Part shown: positions 46,690 through 58,300 of the stretch, one piece after another | Layout: each line of letters begins with the position of its first letter | How positions within the stretch are numbered: position 1 is the first letter of the stretch | Source: Eumeta japonica | Lineage: Eukaryota > Arthropoda > Insecta > Lepidoptera > Psychidae | Length of the DNA: 64,000 nucleotides | Reading direction: 5' to 3' | Assembly (NCBI GenBank): GCA_005406025.1 | Contig: BGZK01001554.1 | Coordinates: forward strand, 62,001 to 126,000 | The notes under the pieces: model-generated | Databases searched by the model: none | What the model was told of the DNA's origin: nothing | Seen by the model: only the letters and a program-made list of their open reading frames with translations | Translations under genes and position numbers: made by a program

Positions 46690-46975
46690 TGTGGAATTAA
46701 AAGAGAGTGTGGAATTAAAATTAGAGCCGAGAGCATGTTCGGAATCGGAATAAGGAACAGTGCCGACGTCAGGAATCAGAGCGGGGCTTCTTAACCCTGA
46801 TCTACTTAGTCCGAGACCGGGTTCTGAATTAAAAGTGAGACTGCGATCAAGGTCAAAAGTGAGACAAACGCTATCGAAATCAGGGTTGGGATTGAGATCG
46901 TAAACGTCGATACATCAGATAAAGGAATGTGTTCAAAGTCCACGCGGGCGAAGCCGCGGGCAGAAGCTAGTGTAT
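46690..46975 (-). repeat. CTAGCTTCC-type short repeat (copy 4, minus)
   Basis: The inner part is a degenerate run of GGAATCGGAAT and GAGACCGGGTT-like units. The end at about 46940-46970 reads GTCCACGCGGGCGAAGCC, then GCGGGCAGAAGCTAGT. That is the reverse complement of the start of copy 1 at 12121, so this copy points the other way. Confidence 0.6.
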
Positions 46976-46994
46976 ATATATACACTAGCTTCTG
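46961..46994. repeat. Perfect 34-bp palindrome without loop
   Basis: The sequence from CAGAAGCTAGTG through a short TA tract to CACTAGCTTCTG is self-complementary over 34 bases with no loop. It combines the end of short repeat copy 4 with an inverted partial copy of the same end, joined through TATATATATA. Confidence 0.9.
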
Positions 46995-48599
46995 GGGGTG
47001 TGTATATGTATATATGGGTGTGTATGTATATATGCATAAGTAACAACTAAGTAGGTGCGTATGTATAACAGAAACATTTATTTAAAATCTCTTGTTGACG
47101 AACTAAGTCACGGCTGAGTGTGATATATATGACACATGCATTTGATTTGTACGCGATTCGACCGGTGACTTAGACTTAGCTTAGACTTTTAAAGATTTTG
47201 AAACAGCTGTTGTTGTGTTATATTTAACAACATGATAACCCCGTGTTTGTATGTAGGATGAACGGCTCGAGATATTTTTACGTGAGCAAGAAACGATAAC
47301 TCCGTCTGGCCTCACGATATCGCAGGTGAACCCGCCATATTTCCATACCTTCAAACACAAACAAGAGTTTTATCGCTAAGAGTGGACTATTATGTACCGA
47401 AAATTATGATTTGACCGTACATGTATATTTTAGAGTCATGGTTTGGAGGCCTGCGTTTTGGCGATGTATGCGAATCGCCATAAAACGGGTGCGTCATAGA
47501 TACAAATGTTATGTAATTACATGGTACAATGAAAAATTTAAACAAACCATATTTGCGAGCTTTGCGACACCAATTAAAAAGAAACACACTGAACCTTAAT
47601 TTGTGTAAAACTATTGTATTTAAAATCTCTTGCAAGAACCTTTACCTCAACTCTAAATAGGCAATCTTTGATTAGAGCGTAGACTAGGAATGTTCATTAT
47701 CAACGTGTATACAATATTATGTCACGCACATACTACTTCGAGTTATACTGGACCATTTTTGTGGTGTCCTAAGTCCTCTTTTGGTAACTGTCTTTCTCCA
47801 TGAGAGTCGTCAAAAGCTCAAAATCACTAACGGTTACTTGCAACATCATTTGTAACTATATAGAGCTCAGTACACTACCATCAGGACAGAACCATCTCAA
47901 AACTGAAACTTAAAAAAATTAGGGTTTGTGATGAGAAGATATGATAAACATGGTGCAGTCGCTTATAAAATATGAAATACTAGTTTTTGCCGGTTTTTGT
48001 TAATAAACTAATTAGTGGGAGGTACAAAATATCATGCGCATAATCCAAAAATTATTGTATTTGTCTGCTAAATTTATGCGTAATGTAATGCGTAATAGAG
48101 TTACAAATAACCAAACATCTAGGCAAAGTATCATATTTTTAATGTTTTAATAATAGGATATAATACTGAAAAAGACGTAATGTAAAACCTATAGTTCATT
48201 TTAATTTAATACGACTTTCTTATTATTTAACCATTATTATTAATCTTATAATTACAATAGAATTGTTGACACTCTCCAACTTTCGTTTTCGCCCTACTTC
48301 ACCCTCTCACACCACATCTCTCTTCCGCCTCCCTCTCAACCCTTATCGTCTTCTCTAAACAAAGAAATAATAAGAATGACCGACAAAATAAAATAAAATT
48401 AATGACTTTAAAATTTTCTAGTTATTAGGAATTCTACAAATAAACATATAATGAAAAAAATGTGTGCTCTAGTAATATACTCAAGTTCATTAAAATAAAT
48501 TTAACTATTTTTGAGCTATGATAAATTAATATTTAAAAAATAAAACCGCCATCAAAAACGTATTTAAATAATTTTTAAATACACTTCAGAAACAACTAC
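46995..48599. other. Gap without a gene
   Basis: Opposed open frames of 62-81 codons at 47390-47635 show no recognisable domain. The rest is AT-rich and unassigned. Confidence 0.35.
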
Positions 48600-49227
48600 T
48601 TAGTTATTTTTGGAGTTGGTTCCAGCTACAGCAAGACAAAAGAACATATATAACATATTACACAATGTATAAACATGAATATGAAACGTTAAATATTGAA
48701 TAAAAAAGAGATCTTCTTCTAAGGAGACAACCGTGTCTAATTAATCTTTAGCTGGAACCGACTCCGACTATTTAAAAATTATTTAAATAGGTTTTTGAAG
48801 CCGGTTTTATTTTCGAAAAAAAAAATCATTTATATTACATTTTTTAGTTATCGAGTAATTATAACTTTATAATTCATTTAGGCACTTTACACGTGGATTA
48901 GGCTATGTTCAATAAAATCGGCCAGGCATCTTCTTTATTTTTATACGGAGCAAGTGGAAAAAGCAGTTCCGATCCAGAATTTACAGCGCACGAGCATGTA
49001 TAGATCTTTCAGGTTCTATACATTCTTAGTTGGAGTGTAACTACCAAATGATTATTATACAAACTACATAAATTATAGTTATTCTTTATAATACAAAAGT
49101 TCTATTATTTATACAGATTACATTTTCATTAATTTCCGCAACAACTTAATTTAACTATCTTTCTAATGTTATTGCTAAAAGTTCTGAGTTGTTCCTGATA
49201 CGATTGTTACGTTGGGATTATATAAAT

Positions 49228-51569
49228 CAGATATGGGCAACCTTTGACATGTTGTGGGCCAAAATTTAGTGTACAAATAAATTCGCGGGGCACTTTTAAA
49301 AGTAGTGCATTTTAAAGTAGTGTTCATAACTTTTAGCGATAGATATCAGATATGAAATAATACGACAATGTTATACATTATAATACAATTTAATAAAATA
49401 ATAAAATGTAATGAAAAAAATAGGTTCAACAATATAATTAGATTGTGAAATTTGGAGTTATTACAAACTACGAAAGTTACATTGCGACACCGAAATTAAT
49501 GAGACATTTGATTTGATGAATTCAACTGATACAAAGACGTAAAGAATTTTCCAAGTTATCGTCATCAGCCTTGTACGATGTTCTGATTTATCATCTTTCA
49601 CAATTGAAAAGAACTAACTGTTCGCATTCGTAAGTACTGCCAAACGCACAAATTATTTTTTTGCGAATCTTCTAAGTTGCGGAAAATGGTCTTCTTCGAG
49701 GTATTTTTGTAGAAATCTCACAACTCCACGTCTTTAAATGTAAATTTTAGGAGTGAATTTTCTCGAATCTCGATCAACTCCATGTGCAAGTGTATTGAGG
49801 CATTTAATACATTATTTTTTATTGGAGTAGCAAATAAATTGAAACAATTTTTCATGTTTTTGAAATCGCTAAACTTAAGTTCTTCAGCGTATTGAGCATA
49901 AGCAATATTTTCATACGCAGAGGGCGTGGTGAAATGGTAACTGTTATCAGAGAGCATCTGTTCTTCCCACAAGCGGATTTTGTCCTGAAACACTTTCAAG
50001 TGGCTGTACAAATAATTTACTAATTGTCCTTGTTTTTGAAGTTTCAAATTTAAATCACTCAAATAGCCTGTAAGGTCGACCAGAAATGCTAAGTTACATA
50101 TCAATTTTGGGTCACTCAATTCAGATAGGAGTACATTTTTTATTTGTATAAAATCTACTATCTCATTTATGAGCTCATAACACGGTTTCAGCATTTTCAG
50201 CTGATATATCATCCAAGAACGCCTTGAAGTGACGATGGTTAAGCCCTCGGGATCGAATAAAATCGATAGTTTTTACTACCACATTCATAACATTCTGGAG
50301 ACTAATGGACTAAGAACACAAGTTCTGTTGGTGGATAATGCAATGATGGACTTTTGCAGATTTACTTTTTCATTCAAAATTCCGATGAAACCTTTACGTA
50401 AGCCGACCATAGAAGGTACACTATCTCTGCATATTTCAATAAATTTTGACCATTGCAAGCCAAAATTTGTGAACACCTTTTTAACTTCATTAAAAATGTC
50501 CTCTCCTGTAGTTGTTCCTTTTAGCGGCTGTAAAGCAAGCAATTCCTCAGTAACAGTGAACTCTTTATCAACACCTCGAATAAATATAGCCAGTTGAGCT
50601 GCGTCAGACAAATTGGTGCTCTCGTCTAATGCTATGGAAAATGATTCAAAACCAGCCATACGGCCCGTCAATGTTGTTTTTATACCATTAGTCATCATTT
50701 CTATACATCGGATAACTGTTCGTTTTGACAAACTAACTTTTTCAAATTCAGTTTTCTTTTCAGGGTACAAAACACTGCAAACTTTTATCATACACTCTTT
50801 GATAAATCCTCCTTTGGCAAATGGTTTTAATGATTTTGCCATTTTAGAACTAACTATAAAACTAGCTTTCACAACATTATCAAGTTGTGTTCTTTGTATA
50901 TGAAACATTTGCTGCTGTTTTCTAAATTTGCGATAAGGTTGTGGATTTTGTCTTTTCTTGTTTGTCCTGTCAGTGAGTGCAGAATAGGATGTTTAGGTGA
51001 ATAATGTCTCTTTATATTGAATTCTTTCATCACTGAAACGAATTCATTACACAGCAAACAAATAGGTTTACCATTGTACAAGGTAAAAAGAATTCTTTAG
51101 TCCATCTTTGTTGAAATTGGTGACCCTCTGCTTCTACTTTTCATTTCTTTCCACCAGACATCATTTTCGTTTACTTTTTGTTCGTAAACTTAATAACAAT
51201 ATGTAATTAGTAAGCACTCAAGATGCACACAAAGTCACAAAACAAATTGACGCCACTAGCAGTTCGCTAGGGTATCGCCTGTTGAAGTTATCACCTCGGT
51301 AGCTCAATTAGAAACGAACTGAAGTTCGGGCCATCCGCCCGCTTATATAGGCAAAACGAAAAAATTATCTAGAATCGTCTTGTGTAGAACAATTGAGAAG
51401 CAAAAATCTTTTGTTGCGCCGCCACTCGGCTTGCTCGCTCACTTGATTCTGTGGGTATGGGTAAGTCGTGTAATATATTTTTTATGGGTTTTTTAAAATG
51501 TCTCGCTGGCCGGATCAAATCTTATAGCGGGCCGGATGCGGACCGCGAGCCGGTTGTTGCCCACATATG
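49228..51569 (-). mobile_element. hAT element with terminal repeats and 8-bp target duplication
   Basis: The element is 2342 bp. Its ends are CAGATATGGGCAAC on the left and, read inward from the right, CATATGTGGGCAAC, matching over most of the length. Directly outside both ends is ATATAAAT (49220-49227 and 51570-51577), an 8-bp duplication as hAT transposition makes. Its transposase gene is on the minus strand and broken. The CAG start is usual for hAT; the right end starts CAT, a change that would probably weaken it. Confidence 0.9.
49718..51164 (-). pseudogene. hAT transposase pseudogene (GTF2IRD2/ZBED-like)
   Basis: From the ATG pair near 51159-51164 the reading meets a TGA within eight codons. 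It continues HQFQQRWTKEFF, shifts frame, and gives PICLLCNEFVSVMKEFNIKR followed by HYSPKHP, a C-x2-C...H-x(4)-H finger of BED type, then a long open part at 50285-50908 with FESFSIALDESTNLSDAAQL and LQWSKFIEICRDSVPSMVGL. After a stop it resumes with VVVKTIDFIRSRGLNHRHFK and AFLDDISAE. A stretch expected here in this family (the block around V-R-W-L-S-R-G) is missing, so there seems to be a deletion. The C-terminal half at 49718-50212 is open. This wording is that of hAT transposases related to vertebrate GTF2IRD2 and ZBED5-type genes. Confidence 0.85.
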
Positions 51570-52020
51570 ATATAAATGAATGAAAATATGTAGGTAGATT
51601 AATATCTAACTAATTTATTTCTGCCTATATTAGGTTTACAGTAGCCATTGCAAAGTAGTTTTACTGGCAACAAATTGCAGTATTATCTTTAATTTATAAC
51701 CATTAAGTAGTGCTATGGCTTTCATCATCAGCTCAGTAGCTCGATATGATCACTACCATACGCAAAACCTGAATAACTAAAAAAATCTCAAACTCACTAT
51801 ACGTGCCTGTAATATTTGAGAGTTTTCTCGATTTCTTTGGGATGCCATTATCAGATCCTGGTTTTATCATTGTACTACCCTTGAGACACCTCCTTTTCAC
51901 CAAAAAGAATCATCAAAATCGGTTCATAAACAACAGAAGTTATCTGCGAACACACATAAAAACACATATACAATTGAATTGAGAAACCTCCTCCTTTTTT
52001 GAAGTCGGTTAAAAGATACA

Positions 52021-53389
52021 AACGAACAGACAGACCTACACACAAAGAGTAAGTTATGTCTTTCCCAGGACTCAAACTATTTCAATCTAAATCGAGTCAG
52101 CGGTTTAATCGTGAAGAGGTAACAGACAGACAGATGGCAGAACGGTGATGACAGGTTGGTTAGCGCATTCCCTTCGTATTATAAGATATGAAATTAAATA
52201 CTTTCTACTGGCAAATTCATTAGCGTGTTCTTAATTTACATTTTCTTTGTGCCTTAGATAGAACAGTAAGCTGTCCGCTCCGGATATTATCACTACACCA
52301 GGATTTAATGTTGTTAGTAGCATAGGTGATGCTAAATAACTAAGAAATAGTATAACCTGACTCGCATAGAGCCAGCATGTAGGATATGTGGGTTCATAGT
52401 ATACTCAATGTGAAGTAAAAATTTGTGAGATGATAAATCTTTGTAGTGAGGTGGTAAAATCTGACATTAAAAAGACAAACAGCATCACAATAAAAGGTCG
52501 ATGCGGCATTTTTCAATCTAAATAGGAAACACCTTTTATCATAATTATGAAAGGGCTTATGTCTAGAAGGGCGATGGAAGATAATATTATTTTATGATAT
52601 TTACACGATTTACACTGACCAATCGAGTAACAAATTTTAAATATTAACTTGCGGATAGACTATGCAATTTTATTACGACTGATTAGCTCACTAGCTCGAT
52701 ACGTGTATCACTTGTACACGGACGTAAATATTGAAAAGAGATCTAATCTAGGTAATTAAATAGAAAATGAAGTTAGCACAAAAGTTGATAGAAAATTTAA
52801 ATAGGATAGATAGAAAAGTAAAAGATAAAGATTAAGTTTATAATCCAAGAATCCATATCAACATTGACGTAGCAATTCAAGAATCTTTCGTATGCCGATA
52901 ATATCTCAAATACGTTTTGCACCGTCAGTCTAATGAAATTATCTTCATTTATCATTGACGAGTTTTTTGCTGATAATTTGTGTATTAATTTTATCAATTG
53001 TTCGTATCTAATGTCTGCCTACGTGCCCGTGACGGAGCAGGTCTCAAGAGCAATCACATCTATCAATACCGTGAATTAGATGTGGTACGTGCAAAAGAAG
53101 GCAAAGGTAGATGTTAAATTAAAACTACGTTTCTTAATCGTGTTATCGTTTTCGAAGGATTTTATTATTTTGTGATGCTTTTGGGTGCACTCCATGTAAT
53201 TACAATATGTATATTCAGTAACCTTTTTAAGTTACTTTTAGTGGAATACAAGTGATAAGTATGTGTATAGTTTTCAGACAGTATAATTTGATCGGCCTAC
53301 GATCAATAGTGGTACTATAGAAATGATTCAAATTAATTTTTAATTTTTTAAAGTCCACAGTCACTTACTATGGCCTTACTGTTGCAACT
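52021..53389. other. Gap without a gene
   Basis: No gene was recognised. The minus-strand frame at 52797-52997 lacks a domain. Confidence 0.35.
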
Positions 53390-53680
53390 GTAAGCTCTAT
53401 CATTGATTGTATTGCGTCACAGTCGGCGTTAATTTTTAACAAGTGTCAAGACGATGGCGTATTTCCATTATAAAGTTGTTCCATTATCCCAAAGGCGGTA
53501 GTACATTGAACCCCACAAACTTTAGACTAGTATCGATACTGCTAAAATTAAGCGAAATTTTTAAAAAGTTTTAAATAAATTGCTAGCTCATATTCTTACT
53601 AAAAATTTAATGCCTAGAAAACTGTCGAATTCACTGGAACTGGCCTAAAAGTCGACGCCGCCACATGTAGCTGCAGTTGG
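53390..53680 (+). pseudogene. LINE reverse transcriptase fragment
   Basis: In shifting plus-strand frames one reads SSIIDCIASQSALIF, CQDDGVFPL, IPKGGSTLNPTNFRLVSIL and LSEIFKK. These are the first reverse transcriptase blocks (usual form G-x-F-P-D...P-L-F-K-x-G...N-F-R-P-I-S-I-L). The copy has the same wording style as the LINE at 30060-30990 and is cut short. Confidence 0.6.
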
Positions 53681-54559
53681 AATATTTCGTGTAGATATTC
53701 GAGATTTAACCTAAAATCAATTTTAGACCATTATTTAATACTTAGTAAAAAAAGGGGTATTATAAAATTTTCTATTACTTTGAAGACACATATTTATGAA
53801 TTTAACCGGCTTGACTTCTTGTCGGGTTGTTTCATTTTGTAACACTTTTGTTTTTGGTCGTAATTATATAAGATATCTACTCTTAAATTTATTGTTAATA
53901 ACTTTTTAAGAAAGAACTGCTTTATAAACGAGTAGTAAATTCATATTATAAAGACATATTTCAAGAGTTATGTATAACCAATGAAAATTAAGATAATTTA
54001 GAATTTCGTATGCATAATGAATCGTTACGTATAAAAAAGTTGGACCCTTGAATTGCCTAATGATGTATGGATTTGTTGTCAATTCTATAAGTGATAGTTA
54101 TATATAAATTTCATTGTGATATATATTTAAATTTCCGTAGAACTAACCTTATATTTCTTGGTAATTCTTCTTGAGGAAAAACTTCTTTCCGAATGAGTAG
54201 CAAATTCTTAAAATATTGTGACGTATTTCAAATGTTATCTTGTTATTGACGAATTAATTTTATTTTTTAATTTGAATTAAATATGTGACTAAGATTTGAC
54301 AAAAAATAACCTATTAGGGTAGACAAGGTAATTTTAGTAACACAAAATTTTGGTACATGCCTGCAAAGTAAAACTTTATTACTTTAGTAAAATTATTGTA
54401 ATGTAATGTTTCGCCTCATCAACAAATAATCTTCATATTTGCATAATTTTCCTATCCGTTAGATATCTGTGGTCAAGAACTACGACACTAAGCTTCGTAC
54501 TTAACTATCGGATAAGATAAAACGTACTGTCTTCGGTCCGATCAGCATTTAAGATCCGT
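53681..54559. other. Gap without a gene
   Basis: AT-rich, no gene or named repeat seen. Confidence 0.3.
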
Positions 54560-54670
54560 AGTTGCGTGCGCACATGGTCGCTCGCCGCCGTCGCTGACTC
54601 ACAGCGATAAGTCGCTCGCGCCGCGGCGCTGGCGCAACAGACGATCGCCGTATCTGCGTAACACTATTAC
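54560..54670. promoter_or_regulatory. Short GC-rich island, possible promoter
   Basis: The CpG-rich block contrasts with AT-rich surroundings. On the plus strand a weak GATAAAA lies about 25 bases before TCAGCATTT (54542-54550), which is loosely initiator-like. No coding exon follows that I can recognise. It may also be an old insertion. Confidence 0.2.
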
Positions 54671-57600
54671 GTAACACCACTACATGCAACATTGTTGCAC
54701 GTATGTTTAATGTTTATATAGATAAGTAAGACCAATAAAATTGGACTATTGTATGCATGTTTAAATAAACTCGATATTGCAAATGTCTGTACATAACATT
54801 TAGTAACGTAGTGGCCAATTCTTGTTACTTATGTATTTTTGTCTGCGTTATTTTTGTAATACGACCATGTAATATGAGTCATGACCTTCCAGTGACCTAT
54901 GGTAGACCTCAAGGCAGTGTTCTGTAACCCAACACTTTTACTTTTCGTCTGTATGATGAACTCTGTAAGCCGTAGACAATGGAAAATTTCTTACATATAT
55001 AGATTACACAACCCTCATGTTTTTATAAAGTCATTGCATGATATATACCGCATTATTCAAACGGGATTTAATGAAGTTAAGCACTTGTTTTTGAAAATAT
55101 CATATCGTTTAATACTGAAAAATCAAAATATATGACATTTACAATGAAAAAATCAAAACAATCTCGTTTACTACCATATCGTATTATACCTCACACATGT
55201 TCTGTATTCCACAGGGAATGTTCTTGTAAAGTCAAGTCCTTAAAAATATTTAGGGATAGGTAATTTCCAATCACAATTTTAATTTCGAATTGCATATTGA
55301 TACGATCAGCGAGAAATTAATCAATTAATTTATTTAAAGTATGTAAAATACCCTGGCATATTATAGTTATTGCGTCAGACGTTAAAACATTAAAATCAAT
55401 ATATTTTTCCTTGTGCTATTCTGTAATTATTTATTGTAGTACATCGTGCGCAGGAGCTGACATGTCCCATATGATAAAATTAGGACCATCCCAAAGAGCG
55501 ATCTCGAAAGTTAAGCTGTTTCCTCCTTTTAAATTTCCTACTTCTGATCTGTACTTTAGGAGTAACGTGCTAACTGTGAGACAATAGTTTATCTTAAACA
55601 CCACTTCATTACAACGTTCGAATATCACTTTCAATACCTCGATATAAATAAAAGCTTTAACCCTTATGAGCTGTCTCCTCACATTTTATATAAAGATTAT
55701 ATAAATTTTTGGGTTCTTAATTATGAGATAAGATTGGAAAAAAGTGCTTATTTAATTATTGAAAAAGTTCACAAGCAAAAATAATCTCACCAATTTTTTT
55801 TCAAAATCTAGACTAGGTATGATGAAACTGAAAAAAATATAAAAACAATCACTTAGAGCATACATACATATGCATATTAACTCACATTCTAACACACTAC
55901 ACAGATAAACACATACATACAAACACACACACACACACAAACGCGCGCACATACAAATTGTACAGTAGATTAAATTCTCTCATATGTTTTCATTTTAACC
56001 ATTGTGTATAGTCTAAAAATTAAAATTATCAAACCAGCAGGATGGATCCTGGCGATCTGTAATACAGTTTCGACCTAGCGTAGGTTTCTGTTTCACACTT
56101 ATAATTGTACCTAGGCACAAATCCCGGTTTTCATTCAGAAAAATTATTATTATTATTATAGTCTTAAACGAATTAAATGAAATTTGGTGCCTTAATACAA
56201 CGGAACTTATATATTATGTGATGGAAATCACTTACATATATATTACCCTTTATTCGTCTATTTGTCTGGAAACGGGAGATAGAGCGAGAAAGAAAAAGAT
56301 TAGAATTGTGAATAAGAACATAATTGAGAATAATTTAAGCAGTCGAAAGTGCTCAACAGTTGTATCTATCTAATTGTCGGATGGGGTGAGGCTGCTGCAT
56401 CGCTGTTGTTTTTATCAAATTTTAAGTCAGAACGGAAAATGATACCGGAGATGTGAAGTAAATATAAAGTAATTGAGACTTGTAACACCACAACGTCAGA
56501 GAGGTAAACGAGCTCGAGCACAGGGGTATGGAGATCGCGGTGTCCTGGTGCATCTGGGTTGTAATCATTCCGCTGCTGAATTATATCCCTTCAAAATTTT
56601 CTTTAGATTAACGACGCGCTCGGACTTGAAGCTTCCAGCATTGAAATTATGCAATGCTGGAGGGCGCATGAGAGTAGCAGCGCACAAAGTGCTAGATCAA
56701 AGAGTTTTTTCTCCTAGTGCACGAACGTCTGGAGCCCCTAAGAAAGTCGACCACCACCTTCGGTGATCAGGTAGCCACAACATTGCGATTCGACACTTAA
56801 AGGCAACATATGGTAGTAGGGGATATTACGTTAACGCGTCCAGACGAGATCACAAAATGAACTTCATCGGCGTGACCAACGGCAGCCGACATGTGCTTAG
56901 ATGAATTGCGATGTGCATTGTCTGTTGTCGATATAATTACGAGATAGCGATAGCAATACAATATATAAACAACAAACACAATTTTAAGATTAATGTTTTG
57001 ACGGTATTAAGCAATTATCATTTTTACCTTTTTTTTTTTATAAATGACAGAACCTACAATTTTATTCGCGCAGGCGCAAATCATCTACTTATCTTTTTAT
57101 TATAACAAAATTAAACTAATCTCAAACTAGCCAGTCCGTTTATCTACTCAGCCATCCATCTGTACAGCCACCTGGCCAACCAACTATTGGACTATTCATC
57201 ATTCAACCCAGTCGGCCATATGGCTTTTAATCATCTATCAGACGACTTATCCAATTATCAAGCCATAAAATCTACCATATCCTTAGAAACATCATAAATA
57301 TAGCATATTCTAAAAACCTTAAGCTAAGTTGGATGGATATCGTATTTGAAAGGCAGGTCAAGTCATTCACAAATGCAAGTAAAAGTAAAACATTGAATAA
57401 AAGCCAAGTCCATCTCAATGAATTATTGAAAACTACATACAAATCGGTACAAAGATTTCACAGTGTGCAGGCTGATAATTTCTTAACTATACATATATAA
57501 AAATCTTTTATCTATACGCATATAAAAATATTATTATATGTATAGATAAAAAATAGCTTTTATGCGCCCGATATTGATTAAGCGACGTGAGTACGTTTAC

Positions 57601-57929
57601 GTCGCGGAGGGTAAGGGCTATAAATACACATCATTTTAGTGCCGAGCACGTTAAGCCGTCCTCCGGATGTCGTTATCGTCGGCGATGACGTCCGACAGCA
57701 ACCTCCTACCGCCACTGGGCCAGCGTGGAGGGTAGGAGGCTACATAAATCAAATCATAAATTCATTACTAATCATACTTAATTATTTCGTATCAATTTTT
57801 TCAGGCAATGTATACGATATTACAACAATTTAGAAACAATTCCAATTGTAATTGTTTACGTGCTACGATCGAGTAATCCTTGTGCCGTCCGCGTGCTACA
57901 TCAGGTGATGATAACTAAACGATTCTGTT
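54671..57929. other. Gap with unassigned frames
   Basis: Open frames at 54899-55135 (plus), 55431-55682 (minus) and 56473-56766 (plus) show no recognisable domain. The last is Arg-rich and GC-richer and could be part of an old retroelement ORF1. A CA microsatellite lies at about 55923-55939. At 57620-57740 a GC-rich stretch resembles part of a retroelement but could not be named. Confidence 0.3.
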
Positions 57930-58300
57930 GAAAAAAGGGGTATGAAAATGAATGTCAACAATGATATTTAATAATTAAGGTCATCATGTTTGAAAGAAGC
58001 AAAAGCTGGTCTAAATGTATATTTGTAATAGGAGTTGAACAAGTGAAACAGTTTGTGTACTTGGGTAGTTTGTTGACCAAAGACAGCAAACGTGATAGCG
58101 ATACTAAAAAAAGAGTAAATGCGAGAAATAAAGGAATGAAGCTCTGCTTGCTGCTGAGAACAGCGAGTGTCTCACGACAACGCGTTTAGGTATCCATCAG
58201 TTCTGTTTCCTACTTTTTTGTATGGAAGGGAGAGACCGGTGTAGCAACAGGAATGCCAAACTAGAATTGTTATAGAACACATTATAGAAGGTTTCTGAGG
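57930..58300 (+). pseudogene. LINE reverse transcriptase fragment (thumb region)
   Basis: The plus strand reads KKRGMKMNVNN, then MFERSKSWSKC, EQVKQFVYLGSLLTKDSKRD, SDTKKRVNARNKGMKL and a frame-shifted stretch matching the P-T-L-M-Y-G-S-E block (PTFLYGRET). This is the well-known LINE block F-V-Y-L-G-S and what follows it. It is a short dead fragment with at least one frameshift. Confidence 0.75.

Larger units (their letters stand above)
48600..52020 (+). repeat. GAAGTCGGTT-type repeat, copy split by a hAT element
   Basis: The two halves, 48600-49227 and 51570-52020, are together homologous to 37260-38600. The right end near 51985-52015 reads CCTCCTCCTTTTTTGAAG followed by TCGGTTAAAAG. Inside the left half an inverted pair (GGAGTTGGTTCCAGCTACAG at about 48616-48635 and GCTGGAACCGACTCC at about 48751-48765) is visible. 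The hAT at 49228-51569 is inserted between the halves. Confidence 0.7.

Noticed and set aside
50229..50903. Plus-strand frames of 96-122 codons
   Set aside because: They lie opposite the hAT transposase remnant and are its shadows.
51875..52075. Minus-strand 66-codon frame
   Set aside because: It spans the end of the GAAGTCGGTT-type repeat and has no domain.
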